In this document: in pieces, positions 44,109-53,443 of the stretch
Position numbering within the stretch: the first letter of the stretch is position 1
How the letters are laid out: each line of letters begins with the position of its first letter
Source: Terrimonas pollutisoli
GTDB taxonomy: Bacteria > Bacteroidota > Bacteroidia > Chitinophagales > Chitinophagaceae
Assembly: GCF_029360765.1 (NCBI RefSeq)
Contig: NZ_JARKNA010000004.1
Span: 396,388 to 460,387 of the forward strand
Direction of reading: 5' to 3'
DNA: 64,000 nucleotides
The notes under the pieces: generated by a model
Told to the model about the DNA's origin: nothing
What the model saw: only the letters and a program-made list of their open reading frames with translations
Database searches by the model: none
Program-made: the position numbers and the translations under genes

Positions 44109-46529
44109 ATGAAACATCTCAGAATAAAAAAAGCGGGCACAGGGCTGGCAGCCGTTTTGTTGTTCACTATCGAAGCAGCAAATGCCCAGTTGAAAAAAGA
44201 CTATCCTATACAACCGGTAGCTTTTACCCAGGTACATGTGATGGATAATTTTTGGGCGCCCAAAATAAAATTGAATGCTGACGTCACTATCCCTTATACA
44301 TTGGATCAATGTCGCAAAACAGGTCGCATTGGTAATTTTTTAGTGGCGGCCGGTAAGAAAAAATCGGATAAACTTACCGAGTACACATTTGATGATACTG
44401 ATCTCTATAAAATCATCGAGGGAGCTTCGTATGGATTGCAGGTAACAAAAAATCCACAGTTGGAAAGATACCTGGATACGCTTATCGCCATCATCGGAGA
44501 TGCGCAGGAGAAAGATGGCTATCTGTATACTTTTCGTACAGCAAAAATGGAGAAGCCGCATGATTGGGTTGGTAGCAAGCGCTGGGAGAAGGAAGAAGAC
44601 CTGAGTCATGAATTATACAACTCCGGCCATTTATTTGAATCAGCCGTGGCGCATTACCAGGCAACCGGTAAAAGATCGTTGCTGAATATCGCCATTAAAA
44701 ATGCTGATCTGTTGGTAAGGACTTTTGGCTATGGCAAAGAAGAAAGATTCCCCGGTCACCAGATTGTTGAAACTGGTCTTACCAGGTTGTATCGTGTGAC
44801 GGGCAAAAAAGAATACCTCGACCTGGCTAAATTTTTTCTTGACCTGCGTGGTACAGCAGGACATTTGAATCATGAATACAGCCAGGCACACAAAAAGGTA
44901 ATTGATCAACACGAAGCAGTTGGTCATGCAGTAAGGGCTACCTATATGTATACGGGCATGGCTGATGTGGCTGCATTGACAGGCAACCAACAATACCTCG
45001 AAGCGATAGATGATATCTGGCACGATGTGGTGGAGAAAAAATTATATATCACCGGTGGCATTGGAGCAACAGGTCATGGTGAAGCTTTTGGTAAAGCCTA
45101 TGATTTACCCAATATGTCGGCCTATGCCGAAACCTGTGCATCGATTGCCAATGTATATTGGAACAGCCGCATGTTTTTATTGCATGGCGATGCAAAATAT
45201 ATCGATGTGATGGAACGTACCCTCTATAATGGTCTGCTGGCCGGGGTTTCAATAAGCGGTGATCGTTTTTTTTATCCTAACCCATTGGCATCAATGGGCC
45301 AGCACCAGCGCAGTGCCTGGTTCGGCTGTGCTTGTTGCATTTCAAACATGACCAGGTTTTTACCTTCTATGCCGGGTTATGTGTATGGTCAAAATAAAAA
45401 TGACTTATATGTCAATCTCTTTGTAGGCAGTGTCTCTCAAATAAAATTGCCTGCAGGAAATATTTCGATTACACAGAACACGAATTATCCCTGGGAAGGG
45501 AAAAACGAATTCATCATCAATCCTTTCAAAGCAACAAAATTCGCTTTGCATATTCGTATCCCCGGTTGGGCCATCGATCAACCCGTGCCTGGTGATCTGT
45601 ATGTAAATGAAAATAAGGCGACAAAACCGGTTACTCTTTTATTAAACGGTAACCCCGTTAATTATAAAATTGTGAAAGGCTATGCAGTGTTAGATCGAAC
45701 CTGGAAAGAAGGAGACAAAGTACTATTAGATCTGCCAATGGATGTAAAGCGGATCATGGCCAACGATAAAGTGCAGGACGATAAAAATCGCTTTGCCTTG
45801 CAACGTGGTCCCCTCATGTATTGCCTGGAAGGGCCCGATAACAATGATGCTGCGGTCATGAATATCGTAGTAAAAAAAGATGAACCTGTTCAGGCCGTAT
45901 ATAAACCCGAACTGTTGAATGGTGTAATGACGCTGCAGATGAAAGGGTCATCTACCAAACGGCAGCTGAATAGTGATGAACTGATCAAAACCCAACAGAA
46001 TGTGGTTGCTATTCCCTATTATTCCTGGGCCAACCGTGGCCCTGCTGAAATGGAAGTTTGGATACCCTATGAAGAATCGGCAGCGAAACCGATGCCGGCG
46101 CCTACCATTGCATCAAAGAGCAAAGTGAGCGGATCGATAACGAATACAAGAATGTTAAAAGGCCTGAATGATCAATATGATCCCAAAGACTCTCATGATG
46201 GCAACGCCACTTATTTGCATTGGTGGCCAAAGAAGAACTCTTTGGAATATGTTCAATACGATTTTGATAAAGCCTACACCGTATCAGAATCAAGTGTGTA
46301 TTGGTTTGATGATGGTCCTTTTGGAGGTTGCCGTATTCCTGCTTCCTGGAAATTGTTATACAAGGATGGTGATCAGTGGCTGCCTGTAAAAAACAAGGAG
46401 CCATATGAAATTGCAAAGGATAAATACAACACGATCCGGTTTGAGCCTGTCAATACCACAGCATTGAAACTGGAAATTCAGCAGCCGGTAGAACATTCGG
46501 CGGGTTTGCATGAATGGAGTATAAAATAA
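44109..46529 (+). CDS. Secreted GH127 beta-L-arabinofuranosidase-like enzyme
   Basis: About 806 residues, started at ATG 44109 (MKHLRIKKAGTGLAAVLLFT), which gives a normal signal peptide. The longer frame at 44079 adds 10 charged residues. The (alpha/alpha)6 barrel contains the zinc and nucleophile sites of GH127: AYAETCASIANVYW near residue 340 and WFGCACCISNMTRF near 407. HypBA1 of Bifidobacterium uses a Glu, three Cys and a catalytic Cys in the same motifs. The C-terminal part adds a beta-sandwich ending in LEIQQPVEHSAGLHEWSIK, a discoidin-like carbohydrate-binding module. Expected role: removal of terminal beta-L-arabinofuranose from arabino-oligosaccharides. Confidence 0.9.
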   Translation: MKHLRIKKAGTGLAAVLLFTIEAANAQLKKDYPIQPVAFTQVHVMDNFWAPKIKLNADVTIPYTLDQCRKTGRIGNFLVAAGKKKSDKLTEYTFDDTDLYKIIEGASYGLQVTKNPQLERYLDTLIAIIGDAQEKDGYLYTFRTAKMEKPHDWVGSKRWEKEEDLSHELYNSGHLFESAVAHYQATGKRSLLNIAIKNADLLVRTFGYGKEERFPGHQIVETGLTRLYRVTGKKEYLDLAKFFLDLRGTAGHLNHEYSQAHKKVIDQHEAVGHAVRATYMYTGMADVAALTGNQQYLEAIDDIWHDVVEKKLYITGGIGATGHGEAFGKAYDLPNMSAYAETCASIANVYWNSRMFLLHGDAKYIDVMERTLYNGLLAGVSISGDRFFYPNPLASMGQHQRSAWFGCACCISNMTRFLPSMPGYVYGQNKNDLYVNLFVGSVSQIKLPAGNISITQNTNYPWEGKNEFIINPFKATKFALHIRIPGWAIDQPVPGDLYVNENKATKPVTLLLNGNPVNYKIVKGYAVLDRTWKEGDKVLLDLPMDVKRIMANDKVQDDKNRFALQRGPLMYCLEGPDNNDAAVMNIVVKKDEPVQAVYKPELLNGVMTLQMKGSSTKRQLNSDELIKTQQNVVAIPYYSWANRGPAEMEVWIPYEESAAKPMPAPTIASKSKVSGSITNTRMLKGLNDQYDPKDSHDGNATYLHWWPKKNSLEYVQYDFDKAYTVSESSVYWFDDGPFGGCRIPASWKLLYKDGDQWLPVKNKEPYEIAKDKYNTIRFEPVNTTALKLEIQQPVEHSAGLHEWSIK

Positions 46530-46594
46530 ATCCGGTAGCTATCGGATCGGTTGAAAAATTGGCCGCATATTAACTCATTGAGATTAACAGCCCG

Positions 46595-46630
46595 GCATGA
46601 TGTCAAGTTATAAAACATCATGCTTTTTTA
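46595..46630 (+). terminator. Rho-independent terminator between GH127 and GH51 genes
   Basis: The stem GCATGATGT (46595-46603) pairs perfectly with ACATCATGC (46615-46623) around an 11-base loop and is followed by six Ts. It lies 65 bases after the GH127 stop and only 23 bases before the GH51 start codon, so it may attenuate GH51 expression. Confidence 0.82.
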
Positions 46631-46652
46631 TTGATGCAAAAGAAAAGAAGTA

Positions 46653-49250
46653 ATGAAGAAAATCATTTTGACAATTGGGTATAGTTGTTTTTTTATGATG
46701 TTGTATTCTCAGCAACGGGCCACCATAACGATTGATGTGACCAAAAAGGGGAATAGAATTTCACCGACCCTGCATGGAATTTTTTTTGAAGAGATAAGTC
46801 ATGCAGGTGAAGGAGGCCTCTATGCAGAATTGATACAGAACCGGGGTTTTGAAGAAACCCGTATCCCGGCGGGTGCAGTTTTACAAGACGGTTTCCTGGT
46901 GCCCTCGCCAGCGAAGCCGCACTTTATGATTGAGCCAAAGAAAACAGATTGGAAACTGGAATGGCCGCATAAAACCGATTGGCCGGCATGGTCAACACAG
47001 GCAACTGGTAAAACAATCATGCAGGTTTCATTGACAAGAGAAAAGCCATTGAACAACGCAACACCCAACTCAGTTTGTATCCGGGTGAAAAATTTTGATG
47101 CAAGTGGTAAAGCGGATTTGATCAATGAAGGATTTTGGGGAATCAATACAATCGCCGGCGAGCAATACAATCTTTCGTTTTATGTAAGAACAGATGCGCA
47201 GTACAAAAAGCCGATCACTGTATCACTTCAATCAGCTGATAAAAAAATTCTGGCCAAGCATACGTTTACTAATGTAACCGGAAGTGAATGGAAAAAATAT
47301 TCCTGCACATTGAAGCCCAATATTTCCGATTCCAAAGCAAAATTTGTTTTGTCATTGGGCGGCAGTGGCACTGTATGGATTGATTTTGTTTCGTTGTTTC
47401 CCGTTAAAACTTTTAAAAGTCGCCCCAACGGCTTAAGACCCGGTATTGCTGAGCTGATTGCTGGATTGAAGCCATCTTTTGTCCGGTGGCCGGGTGGTTG
47501 CTATGTAGAAGGTATCACCATAGAAAGTGCGCCCAACTGGAAAACCACTATCGGTCCTGTTGAAAAAAGACCCGGCAGTTTTAGCCCCTGGGGTTATTGG
47601 AGCAGTGATGGATTTGGCTATCATGAGTATTTACAGTTTTGTGAAGACATCAATGCGGATGCTTTGTATGTTTTTAATGCGGGTGTGTCCTGCGAATATC
47701 GCAGCGGAACTTATGTGCCGGAACCGGAACTACAACCATATATTCAGGATGCACTGGATGCGATCGAATATGCCATTGGTCCTGTTACATCGAAGTATGG
47801 AAAGATGAGGGCGACGAATGGTCATCCCAACCCTTTTCCGTTAAAATATGTGGAGATTGGCAATGAGCAACACGGACCAAAATATGCCAGCCGTTACAAT
47901 ATTTTTTATAAGGCGATCAAAGAAAAATATCCGCAGATACGATTGATGGCCAGTATGGGTATCGGCGATGTAAACCAGCGAACGCTGAAGGACATGAAAG
48001 AAGTGGATATTGTGGACGAGCACGCCTATAAAGATGCTTATTGGAGCAGGCGCAATACGGATCATTTTGATAAATACAAGCGGGGTGATTGGGATATGTA
48101 TGTGGGGGAATACGCCACCAATGCAGGCGTTGGTGCGGGCAATATGCAGGCGGCCTTAAGCGACGCCATTTATATAATGGGAATGGAGCGCAATGCTGAC
48201 CTGGTGAAATGGAGCAGTTATGCGCCGTTGCTGGTAAATGTAAATGATGTCGACTGGCCGGTGAACCTGATCAACTTTGATGCGGCAAAAAGTTTTGGCC
48301 GTATTTCCTACTATGCAATCAAACTTTTGAGTGACAACAGGGCTGATGTAAATCTTTCTACAACTGTAGAGACAAGTAAAACAAAATCAGTAAAGCCAAT
48401 GTTTGGCGGCGGGATTGGTTTCGGCACCTGGGACACACAAGCAGAGTTTAAAGATGTTGAAGTGATACAAGGCGGCAAAGCGGTTTACAAAAGTGACCTG
48501 GCAAATAATGCTGCCGAATGGAATAAGATACGGGGAAGCTGGTCACTGAATAATGACGCATTGTCGCAGACAGCGGAAGGACCCCAACAGTTTGCTATGC
48601 TAAGTAGTAAAAGTTTCGATGCTTATACTTTAAAACTAAAAGCCAGGAAGACTGGTGGTCTCAATGCCTTTATGATACCGTTTGCTGTAAAAGATACTAA
48701 TACCTACCTGCGGGCACATATCGGTGCGTGGTGGAACTCTCACTGTGTTTTTGAGAGTGTAGAGAACGGGTATGACGTGGCCGGGCTCACTGATCAAAAA
48801 CGACTGGCCGCTCCAATTGAAACGGGCAGATGGTATGATGTAAGATTGGAAGTAGGCATGGATAAAATAGATTGTTATTTGAATGACACTTTATTGATAA
48901 GCTACCAGCCGCCACCGCTGGTATTTGCATTGTCGGGCCGTGATGAAACCAATGGAGATTTAATTATAAAATTAGTAAATGCATCGGGTGAAACTGTCAA
49001 TAGTAAATTGGATATAAAAGGCGGAAGCAGGTTAAGACCGGAAGCCGACCTGACTGTTCTTTCAGCGGAAGAATTAAAAGTGGAGAATTCTTTTGCCTTT
49101 CCTGAAAAATATATTCCGCGGAAACAAAAAGTAAGGATTACAGGAAATATTTTTGAAATGTCCTGGCAACCTTATTCCATCAATGTTCTTCGTATAAAAG
49201 ATGAAATGAACCATAAAAATTTTCGAGCAAATTCATCCCAACCGCGATGA
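46653..49250 (+). CDS. Secreted GH51 alpha-L-arabinofuranosidase
   Basis: An 865-residue exported enzyme with a signal peptide (ILTIGYSCFFMMLYSQQ). A carbohydrate-binding-like beta-sandwich precedes the (beta/alpha)8 barrel. The acid/base Glu is in YVEIGNEQHGPKY near residue 405 and the nucleophile in MYVGEYATNAG near 485. A DUF1080-like domain (GTWDTQAEFKDVEVIQ onward, about 590-760) is inserted before the final beta-domain, as in other Bacteroidota GH51 proteins. The natural end of the family is near PYSINVLRIK. The last 16 or so residues come from an inserted repeat. It would release alpha-L-arabinofuranose from arabinan or arabinogalactan. Confidence 0.93.
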   Translation: MKKIILTIGYSCFFMMLYSQQRATITIDVTKKGNRISPTLHGIFFEEISHAGEGGLYAELIQNRGFEETRIPAGAVLQDGFLVPSPAKPHFMIEPKKTDWKLEWPHKTDWPAWSTQATGKTIMQVSLTREKPLNNATPNSVCIRVKNFDASGKADLINEGFWGINTIAGEQYNLSFYVRTDAQYKKPITVSLQSADKKILAKHTFTNVTGSEWKKYSCTLKPNISDSKAKFVLSLGGSGTVWIDFVSLFPVKTFKSRPNGLRPGIAELIAGLKPSFVRWPGGCYVEGITIESAPNWKTTIGPVEKRPGSFSPWGYWSSDGFGYHEYLQFCEDINADALYVFNAGVSCEYRSGTYVPEPELQPYIQDALDAIEYAIGPVTSKYGKMRATNGHPNPFPLKYVEIGNEQHGPKYASRYNIFYKAIKEKYPQIRLMASMGIGDVNQRTLKDMKEVDIVDEHAYKDAYWSRRNTDHFDKYKRGDWDMYVGEYATNAGVGAGNMQAALSDAIYIMGMERNADLVKWSSYAPLLVNVNDVDWPVNLINFDAAKSFGRISYYAIKLLSDNRADVNLSTTVETSKTKSVKPMFGGGIGFGTWDTQAEFKDVEVIQGGKAVYKSDLANNAAEWNKIRGSWSLNNDALSQTAEGPQQFAMLSSKSFDAYTLKLKARKTGGLNAFMIPFAVKDTNTYLRAHIGAWWNSHCVFESVENGYDVAGLTDQKRLAAPIETGRWYDVRLEVGMDKIDCYLNDTLLISYQPPPLVFALSGRDETNGDLIIKLVNASGETVNSKLDIKGGSRLRPEADLTVLSAEELKVENSFAFPEKYIPRKQKVRITGNIFEMSWQPYSINVLRIKDEMNHKNFRANSSQPR

Positions 49251-49330
49251 AAATTTTTATGGCGAATTCCATCCCGAAACAAGTTCGGGACAAGTTTTGG
49301 CTAAAAACAATAAAAAATAAACACATGAAA
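49202..49330. repeat. Interspersed hairpin repeat, copy B (3' end of GH51 gene)
   Basis: The left arm CCATAAAAATTTTC (49211-49224) is a perfect reverse complement of GAAAATTTTTATGG (49249-49262). The unit aligns with copy A at 35537-35640 and shares CGAATTCCAT and AATAAAAAATAA. It carries an extra hairpin TCCCGAA/TTCGGGA at 49272-49290. The GH51 stop codon (49248-49250) lies inside the element. Confidence 0.78.
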
Positions 49331-49399
49331 GCTGGAAAAAATAACAACTAAACAGGATATAAGTAACTTGTCGCTTCTTTTTAAAAACAGGATATAAAA

Positions 49400-51076
49400 A
49401 TGAGAGTCAGATTTCTTTGTATTGCTGCAGCCATTATTTTTGTTGCCAGCGGTAAAGCACAACAAAAAGTAGCTGGAGTATTCACGCATGCAGACACCGT
49501 GCGGGGCAGTATTACCAAAGAGCGGGCCTGGTGGGATCTGCTTCGTTATGATCTGTCCATAAAACCAGATTATACAGCGAAAAGTACGGAAGGAAAGAAT
49601 ACCATCACCTATAAAGTAATAAGTAATAACAATACTACATCGTTACAACTCGATCTGCAGGCGCCATTGGTGATCGATAGTATTATTTTAAATAAAAAAA
49701 CTTCGCTTCTATTTACTAACGACGGTAATGCCTGGTTTGTAAAAATGCCGGCGCAGCAAAAAGGATCGGTTCATAAAATAGATGTGTATTTCAGCGGCAA
49801 ACCGCATGAAGCCATTCGTGCACCCTGGGATGGCGGCTGGTCGTTTGTTAAAGATTCGCTGGGTCGTCCATGGATGACGGTTACCTGCCAGGGATTGGGA
49901 TCATCTATCTGGTTTCCCTGCAAAGATCATCAAAGCGATGAACCGGACAAAGGAGCTTCGTTGACGATGACCGTACCCGATACATTGGTTGCGATTGCTA
50001 ATGGCCGGATGCAATCAAAAAAATTAAATGGCGATGGCACGGCCACCTACAAATGGGCCGTATTGAACCCGATCAATAACTATTGTTTGATTCCTTATAT
50101 CGGCAAATACGTGAGTTTTAAAGAAACCTATAACGGTGAAAAAGGAAAACTCGATCTCACTTACTGGGTGCTGGATTATAATGAACAAAGAGCAAAAAAT
50201 TATATGCCCGACCAGGTTTATAAAATGTTTAAGAGTTTTGAATACTGGTTTGGCCCTTACCCATTCTATGAAGACGGTTATCAGTTAGTGGAAACTTCAC
50301 ATACCGGTATGGAGCATCAAAGCGCTGTGTCATATGGCAACTGGTATAAATTCGGCTACCGTGAACGGGATCTTTCGGGAACCGGTTGGGGAATGAAGTT
50401 TGATTTTATTATCATTCATGAAAGCGGGCATGAATGGTTTGGCAATAATATCACCACCAAAGATTTGGCGGATATGTGGGTGCACGAAGGCTTTACCAAT
50501 TACAGCGAAACGTTGTTTGTGGATTATATTTTTGGTAAAGATGCTGCCAATGCTTACAATCACGGTATTCGTAGTGGTATCAGAAATGATAGGACTATTA
50601 TTCCAGCCTATGGTGTCAATGCCATGGGAAGCGGCGACATGTATCCCAAGGGTGGCAACTTGCTGCATAGCATTCGTCATAGTATCAACAACGATGAAAA
50701 GTTTCGTCAAATCCTAAGAGCCCTCAACAAAGTTTTTTATCACAACACTGTTACGTCCGCACAGGTTGAGAAATTTATTTCTGATAAAGCAGGGTTTGAT
50801 TACAGTAAGGTGTTTGATCAGTATTTAAGAACGGTTCAAATCCCAACATTTGAATTTTATTTTAGCCCCGATAAAAGCAAACTGCATTATCGCTATACCA
50901 ATTGTGTAAAAGGGTTTAATCTGCCCTTATCTTTAAACAGCAAGGATGCCAAAATCAAAATCTTTCCAACGGATGAATGGAAGGAGTTAAAACTAACAGC
51001 CAGCCAGGCAGACCTGTTCACTGTTGATGGCATTGAAAAAATGTACTATGTCAATCCTGTCATTGTAGAAAAATAA
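49400..51076 (+). CDS. M1-family metallopeptidase (aminopeptidase N-like)
   Basis: A 558-residue exported zinc aminopeptidase with a signal peptide (FLCIAAAIIFVASGKAQ). The beta-saddle N-terminal domain leads to the substrate-binding GMEHQSAVSYG, a variant of the GxMEN motif, and to HESGHEWFGNN near residue 340 (HExxH), with the third zinc ligand in MWVHEGFTNYSE. It is shorter than full-length M1 enzymes and lacks the long C-terminal helical domain, a common form in Bacteroidota. It would trim N-terminal residues from peptides outside the cytoplasm. The dipeptidyl-peptidase gene follows after 39 bases, so they are likely co-transcribed. Confidence 0.9.
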   Translation: MRVRFLCIAAAIIFVASGKAQQKVAGVFTHADTVRGSITKERAWWDLLRYDLSIKPDYTAKSTEGKNTITYKVISNNNTTSLQLDLQAPLVIDSIILNKKTSLLFTNDGNAWFVKMPAQQKGSVHKIDVYFSGKPHEAIRAPWDGGWSFVKDSLGRPWMTVTCQGLGSSIWFPCKDHQSDEPDKGASLTMTVPDTLVAIANGRMQSKKLNGDGTATYKWAVLNPINNYCLIPYIGKYVSFKETYNGEKGKLDLTYWVLDYNEQRAKNYMPDQVYKMFKSFEYWFGPYPFYEDGYQLVETSHTGMEHQSAVSYGNWYKFGYRERDLSGTGWGMKFDFIIIHESGHEWFGNNITTKDLADMWVHEGFTNYSETLFVDYIFGKDAANAYNHGIRSGIRNDRTIIPAYGVNAMGSGDMYPKGGNLLHSIRHSINNDEKFRQILRALNKVFYHNTVTSAQVEKFISDKAGFDYSKVFDQYLRTVQIPTFEFYFSPDKSKLHYRYTNCVKGFNLPLSLNSKDAKIKIFPTDEWKELKLTASQADLFTVDGIEKMYYVNPVIVEK

Positions 51077-51115
51077 TAAGCCAGTAAGATCTTTTTTATC
51101 AATAATAATTTTCCC

Positions 51116-53263
51116 ATGAAGTTGTTATGTCGTTTGGTTGTTTTTGTTAGCTTTCTTTTTCTTTCTTTTAAAACCATTGCCCAGCGTGGAATTAAATGGA
51201 CGCCGGATGGAACATCTTATTACGCTAATGAAAAAGGTGTTTTAGTTAAATATCAATTACCATCATTTGCACGAATGGAGCTAATACAACCGGCCCAGTT
51301 GACTCCGGCGGGTATGGATAAACCTTTACCGGTTCGTGATTTTTTCTTCAGTAATGATGGTAAGACAGTCTTGATCTATACTAATTCAAAGCGGGTGTGG
51401 CGACAGGATACCCGGGGTGATTACTGGATATTGAATACAGCCACCAATGAATTAAAACAATTGGGAAAAGATAAACCGGCGTCTTCATTGATGTTTGCAA
51501 AAATATCACCCGACGGAAAAAATGTTGCCTATGTAAGCGGGCATAATCTTTATGTAGAAGAGATAGCTTCTGGTAAAATTACTGCACTGACAATAGATGG
51601 AACGGCCCGGATGATCAATGGCACTTTCGACTGGGTGTACGAGGAGGAATTTAATTGCCGCGATGGCTTTCGCTGGAGCCCCGATAGCAAGAGCATTGCT
51701 TACTGGCAGATCGATGCGACAAAGATTAAAAATTTCCTGCTCATCAATAACACAGACTCACTTTATTCTTTTACCATTCCTGTCGAGTATCCAAAGGTAG
51801 GAGAAGATCCTTCTGCCTGTAAAGTAGGGGTGGTATCGCTGGCTTCGAAGCAAACTACCTGGATGAATGTGCCCGGTGATCCCCGGCAACATTATATTCC
51901 CGCCATGGAGTGGAGCGGCAATGCCGTGATGCTGCAGCAACTGAACCGGAAGCAGAATGAAACCAACGTTTTTTTATGTGACCCTGTCACCGGTGAATCA
52001 AAAATGATCTACACCGAAAAAAATAATTCGTGGATAGATGTAGAACCTACACAGGATAATGGCTGGCGATGGATCAATGGCGGCAAAGAGTTTTTATGGA
52101 TATCCGAAAAAGATGGCTGGAGACATTTGTATCGGATCAGCGCTGATGGAGAAAAGGAAACTGTGATCACCAAAGGTGATTATGATATGATCAGCCTGAG
52201 AGCGATAGATGAGAAAGGCGGCTTTGCTTATTTCCTTGCATCACCCGCCAATGCCACGCAACAATATTTATACAGGACTTCACTAAACGGAAAAGGTAAA
52301 TTGGAATTGCTATCACCGGCTGATCAGCAGGGAACGCACAATTATACCTTATCACCAAATGGGCAGTTTGCCAACCATAATTTTTCCAATCATAAAAATC
52401 AGCGGGTGGCTGAATGGGTAAGCTTTCCCGGTCATAAGACGATAAAAGAAACAACCCGTACGATGGAAACCAGTGGTGATGTGGAAATGATAAAGGTCAC
52501 CACGGAGGATAATATTACACTGGATGGCTGGGTGATAAAGCCGAAAGATTTTGACAGTACAAAAAAATACCCCGTACTTTTTTATGTGTATACAGAGCCT
52601 GCCGGAGCAACGGTGAAAGATGCAGCTGGCAGTGCAGGCACTCCGCTGTATGCCGGCGATATCGCTGCCGATGGGTATATACAAATAAGTCTCGATGGCC
52701 GAGGTACGCCTGTACCAAAAGGAACGGCATGGCGCAAAGCTATTTACCAGAATATCGGCATCATGAACACCCGGGACCAGGCAATGGCTGCCAAAAAAAT
52801 ATTACAATGGCCTTTTGTTGATACCAGCCGGATAGCAGTGCATGGCTGGAGCGGCGGCGGTTCTACAACACTCAATCTGCTGTTCCAGTATCCGGATATT
52901 TATAAAACGGGGATTGCTATTGCATCGGTGCCTAATCAATTGCTGTATGATAATATCTACCAGGAACGCTATATGGGTTTGCCACAGGAAAATAAAGAGC
53001 CATTCATCCAGGGATCACCGATAACACATGCGAAAAATTTGCGGGGACATTTATTATTGGTGCATGGCACCGGTGATGATAATGTACATTACCAGGGTGC
53101 TGAAATGCTGATCAATGAGCTGGTAAAAAATGGCAAGCAATTTCAATTGATGGTGTATCCCAACCGGACGCATGGTATTAGTGAGGGCCCCGGTACTTCG
53201 GCGCATTTATCACAATTGTTTACAAAGTATTTACAAACATATTGTCCGGGTGGTGGGAGATGA
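51116..53263 (+). CDS. S9B-family dipeptidyl-peptidase IV-like serine peptidase
   Basis: A 715-residue exported serine peptidase with a signal peptide (LVVFVSFLFLSFKTIAQ). The N-terminal beta-propeller (about residues 60-460) carries DWVYEEEFNCRDGFRW, which holds the double glutamate that binds the peptide N terminus in DPP IV. The alpha/beta-hydrolase domain has the nucleophile in GWSGGGS (near residue 579), the Asp in HGTGDDNVHY and the His in RTHGISEG. It should release X-Pro or X-Ala dipeptides. It is one of two proline-directed peptidases here, the other being the M24B enzyme. Confidence 0.92.
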   Translation: MKLLCRLVVFVSFLFLSFKTIAQRGIKWTPDGTSYYANEKGVLVKYQLPSFARMELIQPAQLTPAGMDKPLPVRDFFFSNDGKTVLIYTNSKRVWRQDTRGDYWILNTATNELKQLGKDKPASSLMFAKISPDGKNVAYVSGHNLYVEEIASGKITALTIDGTARMINGTFDWVYEEEFNCRDGFRWSPDSKSIAYWQIDATKIKNFLLINNTDSLYSFTIPVEYPKVGEDPSACKVGVVSLASKQTTWMNVPGDPRQHYIPAMEWSGNAVMLQQLNRKQNETNVFLCDPVTGESKMIYTEKNNSWIDVEPTQDNGWRWINGGKEFLWISEKDGWRHLYRISADGEKETVITKGDYDMISLRAIDEKGGFAYFLASPANATQQYLYRTSLNGKGKLELLSPADQQGTHNYTLSPNGQFANHNFSNHKNQRVAEWVSFPGHKTIKETTRTMETSGDVEMIKVTTEDNITLDGWVIKPKDFDSTKKYPVLFYVYTEPAGATVKDAAGSAGTPLYAGDIAADGYIQISLDGRGTPVPKGTAWRKAIYQNIGIMNTRDQAMAAKKILQWPFVDTSRIAVHGWSGGGSTTLNLLFQYPDIYKTGIAIASVPNQLLYDNIYQERYMGLPQENKEPFIQGSPITHAKNLRGHLLLVHGTGDDNVHYQGAEMLINELVKNGKQFQLMVYPNRTHGISEGPGTSAHLSQLFTKYLQTYCPGGGR

Positions 53264-53363
53264 GCTACGTGTTTGTCATGGTGAAAAAATCGTTTCCAAT
53301 TTTTATGAATAATTCATTTTAAAATTATCAAATCCTGTTAGGCTCTTTCTAAAAAAGGGTTCT

Positions 53364-53425
53364 AAGCCCCTCTCTCCTGAGCTCTGAGCTTGTCGAAGAG
53401 TCGAAGGATGGAGAGGGGTTGGGGT
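53364..53425. repeat. Palindromic intergenic repeat
   Basis: The left part AAGCCCCTCTCTCC and the right part GGAGAGGGGTTGGGG are imperfect reverse complements. Between them is CTCTGAGCTTGTCGAAGAG and flanking bases, itself a short dyad. Both motifs look like widespread Bacteroidota intergenic repeats. The element lies between the S9B and M24B genes and could affect transcript stability. Confidence 0.55.
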
Positions 53426-53443
53426 GAGATCTAAAACTCAATT

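Noticed and set aside
49325..49351. A tiny open frame (MKAGKNNN) after the GH51 repeat
   Set aside because: It arises because the repeat carries the same CACATGAAA that serves as the susD start. It has 8 codons and nothing supports translation.
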